Assembly (NCBI RefSeq): GCF_901875635.1
Contig: NZ_CABFMN010000006.1
Coordinates: forward strand, 1 to 12,034
Length of the DNA stretch: 12,034 nt
Reading direction: 5' to 3'
Source: Xylophilus ampelinus
Lineage (GTDB): Bacteria; Pseudomonadota; Gammaproteobacteria; Burkholderiales; Burkholderiaceae_C
Shown: piece after piece, positions 7,817 through 12,034 of the stretch
How positions within the stretch are numbered: position 1 is the stretch's first letter
How the letters are laid out: each line of letters opens with the position of its first letter
Notes under the pieces: model-generated
Databases searched by the model: none
What the model was told of the DNA's origin: nothing
The model's input: only the letters and a program-made list of their open reading frames with translations
Made by a program: the position numbers and the translations under genes

Positions 7817-9347
7817 TCAGGCGTCGGCAGGTTTCCAGCGGTGTGGCAGGAGCTCGACGATGCGGCTGGCCTTGTGCGTGGGCAGCCGGGTGAGCACGTC
7901 CTTGAGGTAGGCATACGGGTCGTGCCCGTTCATGCGGGCCGACTGAATCAGGCTCATGACGGCGGCCGCTCGCTGGCCCGCACGCAGGCTGCCGGCAAAC
8001 AGCCAGTTGTTGCGACCGATGGCAATGGGCCGGATCTGGTTCTCGATCCAGTTGTTGTCCACCGGCAGTTGCGGGTCATCAATGAATTGTGTGAGCGCCA
8101 CCCAGCGCCGCAGGCTGTAGTCCAGCGCCTTGGCGGTTGCTGATCCGTCGGGTACCTGGCGCCGTTGCAGCGTCATCCATTCATGCAGGCCGTCCAGGAT
8201 CGGCCGGGTCTGCTGCTGCCGAACGGCATGCCGCTGTTTGGTGTCCAGCTCTTTGACTGCGCGCTCGATCTCATAGACCCGGGCGAACTGTTGCAGGGCG
8301 AACTTGGCGATCTGGCTCTGGTTGGCCGCGTGCAGGTCGAGGAACTTGCGTCGTGCGTGGGCCAGGCAGCCCACCTCGGTCACGCCGCTGGCGATCAGTG
8401 CCTTGTAGCCACTGAAGTCGTCGCCGGTCAGGCTGCCCTTCCAAGCCTTGTCGGTGCCGTGCCCCAGGAAGCGCCGGACGTGCTAGCCCGAGCGCGACTC
8501 GCAGAAGTCGTAGACCACAGCCTTGATGCCTTCGAAGGCCCCCGGCGCATAGGCCCAGAGGTAAGCGCGGTGCGTCTTGCCCTCGCCGGGCTTGAGCATG
8601 GCCACCGGTGTCTCATCGGCGTGCAGCACCCGGTGGCCCAGGATCTCGGTCTTCAGTGCATCGACCAGCGGCTGCAGCCGCACCCCGCAGGTGCCCACCC
8701 ACTGCGCCAGGGTCGACGCGGGATGGCCAGGCCGGCGCGGCCGAAGATCGCCTCCTGCCGGTACAGCGGCAGGTGATCGGCGTACTTGCCCACCAGCACC
8801 TGGGCCAGCAGGCCGGTGGTGGGGATGCCCTTGTCGATGACGTGCGCGTCGACCGGTGTCTGTTGAATGGTCTCGCACCGGGCGCAGGCCCACTTGCCGC
8901 GGATGTGGCACTCGACGCTGAAGACGCCGGGCACATAGTCCAGCTTCTCGGCCACGTCCTCGCCCACGCGCTTCATCTGACACCCACACGCGCATGTGGT
9001 GGACGTGGGTTCGTGGCGGATCTCGCGGCGTGGCAGGTGCGCTGGCAAGGGCAGCCGCTTGGCTTGTTTCTTCTCGGAGGTGGCCGGTGCTTGCGTCTGA
9101 GCCAGGGCGTCGATCTCGCTGGCCACGGCCGCCAGGTCCGCTTCAATCTCGTCTTCGAGCAGGCTCTTCTGCTCGGGGTTGAATCGCTCGGACTAGGCGG
9201 CGAACTTCATGCGCTTGAGCAGCGCGTTCTCGTGGGTGAGCTTGTCCAGCAGCGCGCTCTGGTGGCGAACCAGAACCATCAGCCGAGCGGTCAGCTCGCG
9301 CAGTTGTTCTGCATCAGACTCTCCAGCGATTGCGGATCGACCACCAT
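7817..9347 (-). pseudogene. tnpC: IS66 transposase TnpC, broken by two TAG codons and frameshifts
   Basis: About 510 codons' worth of DDE transposase, the normal TnpC length. Recognisable parts in order: the N-terminal leucine-rich segment ending NALLKRMKFAA, a zinc-finger-like CACGC...C..C region, KYADHLPLYRQEAIFGRAGL, HADETPVAMLKPGEGKTHRAYLW in pieces, DDFSGYKAL, and the C-terminal GSATAKALDYSLRRWVALTQ, NNWIENQIRP and NNWLFAGSLRAGQRAA blocks. Lesions: a TAG at 9193-9195 after MKFAA, where homologues continue into SERF; an apparent one-base loss near 8720, where AGLAIP changes frame to continue as STLAQWVG; a TAG at 8483-8485 after SRSG, before HVRRFLG; and a probable one-base loss near 9311-9318 joining an ATG start at 9347 (MVVDPQSLESL) to AEQLRELTARL. 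The largest remaining open pieces cannot form a full catalytic domain. Confidence 0.87.
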
Positions 9348-9427
9348 GGGCAGGACTGTGCCAGCGCCGGTGCAGCCGCACCATCGGCGCATGCCCCAAT
9401 TGGCAAGTGCTTGCGCACAGGCCAGAG

Positions 9428-9760
9428 TCAGATCACGGTGATGACGCCACCATCGCCCCGACGCTGCCAGGGCAGGCCCAGCACCAGCGCATCGAACTGC
9501 GAGCGACTGAGAGTGGCGGTCAACGCACCCTCACGAGGCCAGACGAACTTGCCGCTGTTCAGGCGCCGTGCTGCCAGCCACACCCCGATGCCGTCGTGCA
9601 CCAGCACCTTCATGCGGTTGGCTCGCCGGTTGGCAAACAGGTAGGCGTGATGCGGGCGCGCAGCACCGAAGACGGCCGCCACGCTGGCCACAGCGGTGTC
9701 TGTGCCGGCACGCATGTCCAGCGGCTCGGTGGCCAGCCACAGGGCATCGATGCGGATCAC
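9428..9760 (-). CDS. tnpB: IS66 accessory protein TnpB (Orf2)
   Basis: A 110-residue protein, close to the usual 110-120. It shows the family pattern: a start region WLATEPLDMRAGTD, then YLFANRRANRMKVLVHDGIGVWLAARRL and GKFVWPREG, then LSRSQFDALVLGLPW near the end. TnpB is required together with TnpA and TnpC for efficient IS66 transposition, though its exact role is unclear. The GTG at 9760 was chosen because it overlaps the tnpA stop as GTGA, the standard coupled arrangement. No lesion is visible. Confidence 0.88.
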   Translation of the reverse strand: MIRIDALWLATEPLDMRAGTDTAVASVAAVFGAARPHHAYLFANRRANRMKVLVHDGIGVWLAARRLNSGKFVWPREGALTATLSRSQFDALVLGLPWQRRGDGGVITVI

Positions 9761-10095
9761 TTGAGCAGCTCGCGCATCCAGGCCGCGCAGTGCTCGGCCG
9801 CGCAGACCGGCCAGGTCAGCGAGATGCTGGTAGCGCCACGGCGCAACTCGATGCGGATGTCCGGGGCCGGCGCACAGCTGGGCGCAGGCAGTGTCACCGG
9901 CACGAAGGAGGGGACTTGCACATCTGCGCTGGGGGCATGGGCCAGCCGGCGCCATTTGTGCACGACATTGGCGTTGATGCCGTGCGAGAGCGCAACCCTG
10001 GCCGCCGATGCACCGGGCTGGGCGCACTCGGCCAGTATCTGTTGCTTGAGCTCGGCGCTGTGGCGCCGACGGGTCTTATTCTTGGCTTCGTTCAT
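9757..10095 (-). CDS. tnpA: IS66 accessory protein TnpA (Orf1), helix-turn-helix
   Basis: A 112-residue protein with an N-terminal helix-turn-helix (RRRHSAELKQQILAEC, then GASAARVALSHGINANVVHKWRR), which probably binds the element ends, and a variable proline/alanine-rich middle. The ATG at 10095 has AGGTGG (complement of 10101-10106) five bases upstream. A GTG three codons earlier is a possible alternative start. Start codon and ribosome binding site both lie in the 3' arm of a perfect 12-bp hairpin, so translation from long transcripts may be repressed. No lesion is visible. Confidence 0.88.
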   Translation of the reverse strand: MNEAKNKTRRRHSAELKQQILAECAQPGASAARVALSHGINANVVHKWRRLAHAPSADVQVPSFVPVTLPAPSCAPAPDIRIELRRGATSISLTWPVCAAEHCAAWMRELLK

Positions 10096-10127
10096 GGTGT
10101 CCACCTATCTCGTTTGGTGGACACCAT
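10094..10127 (-). promoter_or_regulatory. Perfect 12-bp hairpin covering the tnpA ribosome binding site and start codon
   Basis: On the minus strand ATGGTGTCCACC and GGTGGACACCAT are exact reverse complements separated by a 10-base loop. The 3' arm contains AGGTGG's GGTGG and the AT of the tnpA ATG. Sequestration of SD and start is therefore expected in any transcript that begins upstream of the hairpin. The structure is seen directly; the regulatory effect is inferred. Confidence 0.7.
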
Positions 10128-10154
10128 CGTTGCCGCTTACGTCGTGAACCTCAA
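10126..10154 (-). promoter_or_regulatory. Candidate promoter of the IS66 tnpABC operon
   Basis: On the minus strand TTGAGG (complement of 10149-10154) and AACGAT (complement of 10126-10131) are separated by 17 bases. The -35 matches TTGACA at 4 of 6 positions; the -10 is weak. Transcription would begin near 10119, inside the 5' arm of the hairpin, so the element's own mRNA could not form the full stem. Confidence 0.35.
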
Positions 10155-10157
10155 GGG

Positions 10158-10177
10158 TGGGATGACCGTGCGCTTAC
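10158..10177. repeat. IS66 right inverted repeat
   Basis: The reverse complement begins GTAAGCGCACGG and pairs with the left end at 15 of 20 positions. It lies directly against the right copy of the target duplication. Confidence 0.85.
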
Positions 10178-10185
10178 GCCCCGTG
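10178..10185. repeat. Right copy of the IS66 8-bp target site duplication
   Basis: GCCCCGTG, identical to 7770-7777 and immediately outside the right terminus. Confidence 0.9.
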
Positions 10186-10427
10186 GAAGGCACACACGGG
10201 TAGACGTTAGTCAGGGCGATAGAGGCGCAGCGCGCGGGTTCAGACCGTGCGGGCTAGCCGCCCGCTCCATGGAGGGGTTTGTGGCCGGGACTACTTCGCC
10301 GCGGCCACCGTAGGCAAGAGCGGTTCAAACGGGATCGGTTTGAAGGAGCGGCCCACGCGGACAGGACCTCTTCATCCCGATTGCTCAAGCCATACGGTGC
10401 TTCACATTTGCCGCCGCGGTAGGCTCG
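10186..10427. other. Intergenic stretch between IS66 and the ABM-family gene
   Basis: No recognisable protein. It contains a perfect 7-bp inverted repeat, TTCAAAC (10324-10330) and GTTTGAA (10338-10344), with a 7-base loop. This lies about 85 bases past the end of the ABM-family gene. It lacks a T-run, so it is a weak terminator candidate at best and could be a protein binding site. Confidence 0.35.
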
Positions 10428-10730
10428 TCAGCTAGGCAATTTCGCCGCCAGCAGATCGATCTTCTCGATGTTCGGCGGTGTACTGAGCAAAGCGCCTGCG
10501 TTCGCCATCAAAGCGGCGGCGATCGGACCGTGCAGGTGAGCCTCGCGGCCGGCCTCGTCCGCAAAAGCGTCAAAGACGCCGAACGTCGATGGGCCGAACT
10601 TCAGTGCGAACCAGGCGGTGGTGCCCGACTCGGCGTTGGCGAGCGGCAACGCACCTCGCAGAAAGTCGGCAACGGCGGCTTCCTGGCCAGGCTTGGCTTC
10701 GAGGCGGACAAACAGGGCGAACTTGGTCAT
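10428..10730 (-). CDS. Antibiotic biosynthesis monooxygenase (ABM)-family protein, YgiN-like
   Basis: A 100-residue single-domain protein of the dimeric alpha+beta barrel type. The start MTKFALFVRLEAKPGQEAAVADFL is typical of these cofactor-independent monooxygenase-fold proteins: a first strand, then KPGxE leading into a helix. It is followed by ESGTTAWFALKFGPSTFGVFD and the conserved FADEAGREAHLHGPIAAAL segment with H65 and H67. Family members oxidise quinols or polyketide intermediates, or act as unknown small-molecule enzymes; substrate cannot be told here. The frame is open far upstream, but the ATG at 10730 fits the family start and has AGAGGA at SD distance. It is divergent from the GlxA-type regulator, which probably controls it. 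Confidence 0.82.
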   Translation of the reverse strand: MTKFALFVRLEAKPGQEAAVADFLRGALPLANAESGTTAWFALKFGPSTFGVFDAFADEAGREAHLHGPIAAALMANAGALLSTPPNIEKIDLLAAKLPS

Positions 10731-10839
10731 AGAGTGATCCTCTGGCTGAACGGGAGAGAGCATTGGTAAGTCCAGAGTCTCGGTCGAGGTGGCGGTTTCT
10801 GCGAGTGGCGGGAATGCCAACATTGATATCATTTTCGCC
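10731..10839. promoter_or_regulatory. Divergent promoter region between the ABM gene and the GlxA-type regulator
   Basis: The 109-bp gap must hold both promoters. A perfect palindrome TGATATCA lies at 10824-10831. It overlaps TATCAT (10827-10832), a 5/6 match to a -10 box on the plus strand only seven bases before the regulator ATG. No good -35 is seen. Autoregulation through the palindrome is possible but not shown. Confidence 0.35.
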
Positions 10840-11802
10840 ATGAATCTACACTTTCTGGTTCTCGACGGCGTGTTCGACCTGGGTCTTGCTGCACTCATGG
10901 ACACACTGAGCACGGCCAATGAACTAGCGGGCTCGCTCGCACAGGCGCCGCCGCCCATCAGCGTCACTTTGGTCGGCGTTCGGCGTCGCGTGCGCACCGC
11001 GCACGGTCTGACGGTACCGGTCGTGCCAGTGCAGCGCGTGCAAAACCCTGACGTTGTTCTGGTGCCCGCGCTCAGCGCCAAGATGCCAGACGCGCTCGCC
11101 GCGCGCCTCGCGCATGCGGATGTGGCCGACGCGGTCGTCGCCTTGCAGCGATGGTCAAGCGCCGGCGCGGCCACTGGCGCCGCCTGCACCGGCACCTTCT
11201 TGCTGGCGGAGAGCGCGCTGCTAGATGGTCAGCGCGCCACAACTTCGTGGTGGCTGGCGCCAATGTTCCGGCAGCGCTATCCGCAAGTGGTGCTCGACGA
11301 GTCCCGCATGCTTGTGAATTCGGCCGGGTTCACCACAGCCGGCGCCGCCTTGGCTCATCTCGACCTCGCATTGAGCGTCGTGCGCAGCCGTAGCCCGGCG
11401 CTGGCGGCTCTGGCGGCGCGATACCTGCTGGTAGAGGCCCGCGGCTCGCAAGCTGAGTTCGTAATCCCCGATCACCTAGCCCATGCCGACCCGGTGGTCG
11501 AGCGCTTCGAGGGCTGGGCCAGGCAGCAACTCGCGCACGGATTCTCTCTCGCCGATGCGGCCATCGCAGCGGGCGCCAGTGAACGCACCTTGGCGCGGCG
11601 CGTGCAAAGCGTGTTGGGCAAGACACCCCTCTCGTACTTTCAGGATCTGCGCGTCGAGCGCGCGGTGCATCTGCTGCGAACCGGCAGCGAGAGCGTTGAC
11701 CAAATCGCCGCACAGATTGGCTACTCCGACGGTGTGACCCTTCGCGCCTTGTTGCGGCGCAGGCTGGGCCGCGGCGTGAGGGAGTTACGCGGTCGTGCCT
11801 GA
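10840..11802 (+). CDS. GlxA-type transcriptional regulator (DJ-1/PfpI-like domain plus AraC-type HTH)
   Basis: A 320-residue protein. Residues ~1-190 form a DJ-1/PfpI-like sensing domain: an opening strand HFLVLDGVFDLGLAALMD, then DVVLVPALSA, and the nucleophile-elbow region GAACTGTFLLAESALLDG with Cys116, followed by QRATTSWW. Most homologues have TTHW there, so the usual His is Ser. Residues ~226-317 carry the AraC-type double helix-turn-helix: FSLADAAIAAGASERTLARR and the second helix pair ending GYSDGVTLRALLRRRLG. Members sense small molecules and activate nearby genes. The ATG at 10840 gives the normal family N-terminus. The frame extends to a GTG at 10789, but those 17 extra residues are not family-like. 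No ribosome binding site is obvious, so a leaderless mRNA is possible. The divergent ABM gene is the obvious target. Confidence 0.85.
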   Translation: MNLHFLVLDGVFDLGLAALMDTLSTANELAGSLAQAPPPISVTLVGVRRRVRTAHGLTVPVVPVQRVQNPDVVLVPALSAKMPDALAARLAHADVADAVVALQRWSSAGAATGAACTGTFLLAESALLDGQRATTSWWLAPMFRQRYPQVVLDESRMLVNSAGFTTAGAALAHLDLALSVVRSRSPALAALAARYLLVEARGSQAEFVIPDHLAHADPVVERFEGWARQQLAHGFSLADAAIAAGASERTLARRVQSVLGKTPLSYFQDLRVERAVHLLRTGSESVDQIAAQIGYSDGVTLRALLRRRLGRGVRELRGRA

Positions 11803-11838
11803 TCAGCGCCGCGCGGTACAGATCGATGAAGTGCGCGA

Positions 11839-12034
11839 ATGCTGCCGGTGCTGAACGTACTCAACTACGCGGTGCTGACTGCGTGCAAGCCGCGCCACCG
11901 GCACCAGGTATTCCTGTCGTTCCTGCGCGAGATCGACAAGGCCGTTCCCGCCGAGTTGGACATCCACTGCTCGCCGACAACTACGCCACCCACAACCATC
12001 CGAAGATCAAGGCATGGCTGGCGACGCGGCCGCG
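11839..12034 (+). pseudogene. IS630-family transposase fragment, frameshifted, running off the window
   Basis: From 11839 the frame reads LNVLNYAVLTACKPRHRHQV, then FLSFLREIDKAVPAELDIH, matching the DDE domain of IS630-type transposases (RHRHQEFLxFLxxID). After CAC at 11965-11967 a missing base shifts the frame; the next frame continues as LLADNYATHNHPKIKAWLAT, which contains the catalytic Asp of the DNYATH motif. The N-terminal helix-turn-helix and first catalytic Asp are not present upstream: homology starts only ~37 bases after the regulator stop. It is therefore both 5'-truncated and frameshifted. The 3' part lies outside the window. Confidence 0.8.
11839..12034 (+). mobile_element. IS630-family remnant at the right edge
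   Basis: Only an internal part of the transposase is visible, and no terminal repeat or TA duplication can be assigned within the window. Its abrupt start close behind the GlxA-type regulator suggests a deletion junction. Confidence 0.65.

Larger units (their letters stand above)
7778..10177 (-). mobile_element. IS66-family insertion sequence, complete ends, inactive tnpC
   Basis: A 2,400-bp element bounded by inverted repeats starting GTAAGCG on each side, with an exact 8-bp duplication of GCCCCGTG outside. It carries the classic tnpA-tnpB-tnpC order on the minus strand. tnpA and tnpB are intact, with a GTGA overlap, while tnpC has several disabling lesions. The perfect duplication shows that this copy arrived by transposition and has not been rearranged since. 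The tnpC damage implies it is now non-autonomous unless a related TnpC acts in trans. It could instead have been mobilised in trans after it was already broken. Confidence 0.92.

Noticed and set aside
8165..9441. Plus-strand open frames across the IS66 (203 and 277 codons)
   Set aside because: They are antisense to tnpC, whose conserved blocks read clearly on the minus strand despite its lesions.
10134..10140. Internal copy of the IS66 terminal heptamer GTAAGCG as an alternative element end
   Set aside because: The same heptamer also occurs at 7605-7611 and near 8561, so it is not rare here, and only the 10177 end is flanked by the matching 8-bp duplication.
10428..11195. Long N-terminal extension of the ABM-family gene to 255 codons
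   Set aside because: The extension runs antisense through the regulator gene, while the ATG at 10730 has a good ribosome binding site and gives the normal family length of about 100 residues.

Overview
The window reads like a mobile-element-rich accessory segment of a high-G+C Gram-negative bacterium. The RND-independent tripartite efflux operon, the fused indolepyruvate oxidoreductase and the IS21/IS3/IS66/IS630 mix would suit a betaproteobacterium of the Burkholderiales type. That placement is inference from gene content and composition, not from a marker gene.

Layout. Positions 1-76 are the end of an IS21-family element with two tandem terminal repeats. It abuts, to the base, a 5'-truncated indolepyruvate ferredoxin oxidoreductase gene (77-2137). 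Next is a decayed IS3-family remnant on the minus strand (2175-2519). From 2745 to 7500 runs a compact plus-strand operon of four overlapping genes: a YtcA-like lipoprotein, an MdtN-type membrane fusion protein, an MdtO-type inner-membrane FUSC protein and an MdtP-type outer-membrane lipoprotein. Its third codon positions are almost all G or C, and it looks richer in G+C than its surroundings. An IS66-family element follows (7778-10177). It has inverted terminal repeats and a perfect 8-bp target duplication. Its tnpA and tnpB are intact, but its tnpC carries two in-frame TAG codons and two apparent frameshifts. A small antibiotic-biosynthesis-monooxygenase-fold (ABM) protein gene (10730-10428, minus) is divergent from a GlxA/AraC-family regulator (10840-11802, plus). 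The window ends in a frameshifted IS630-family transposase fragment.

How the parts work together. The efflux operon should encode a complete envelope-spanning pump for small, probably aromatic, organic compounds. YtcA is a small envelope lipoprotein companion of unknown role. The GlxA-type regulator and the ABM gene share a 109-bp divergent promoter region and probably form one regulatory unit. The oxidoreductase has lost the first part of its thiamine-diphosphate module and is unlikely to work alone.

No CRISPR array, tRNA, rRNA or riboswitch was seen. No clearly new multi-gene system was found. The most interesting points are the start-codon-sequestering hairpin of the IS66 tnpA, the intact boundaries around a broken tnpC, and the regulator/monooxygenase pair.
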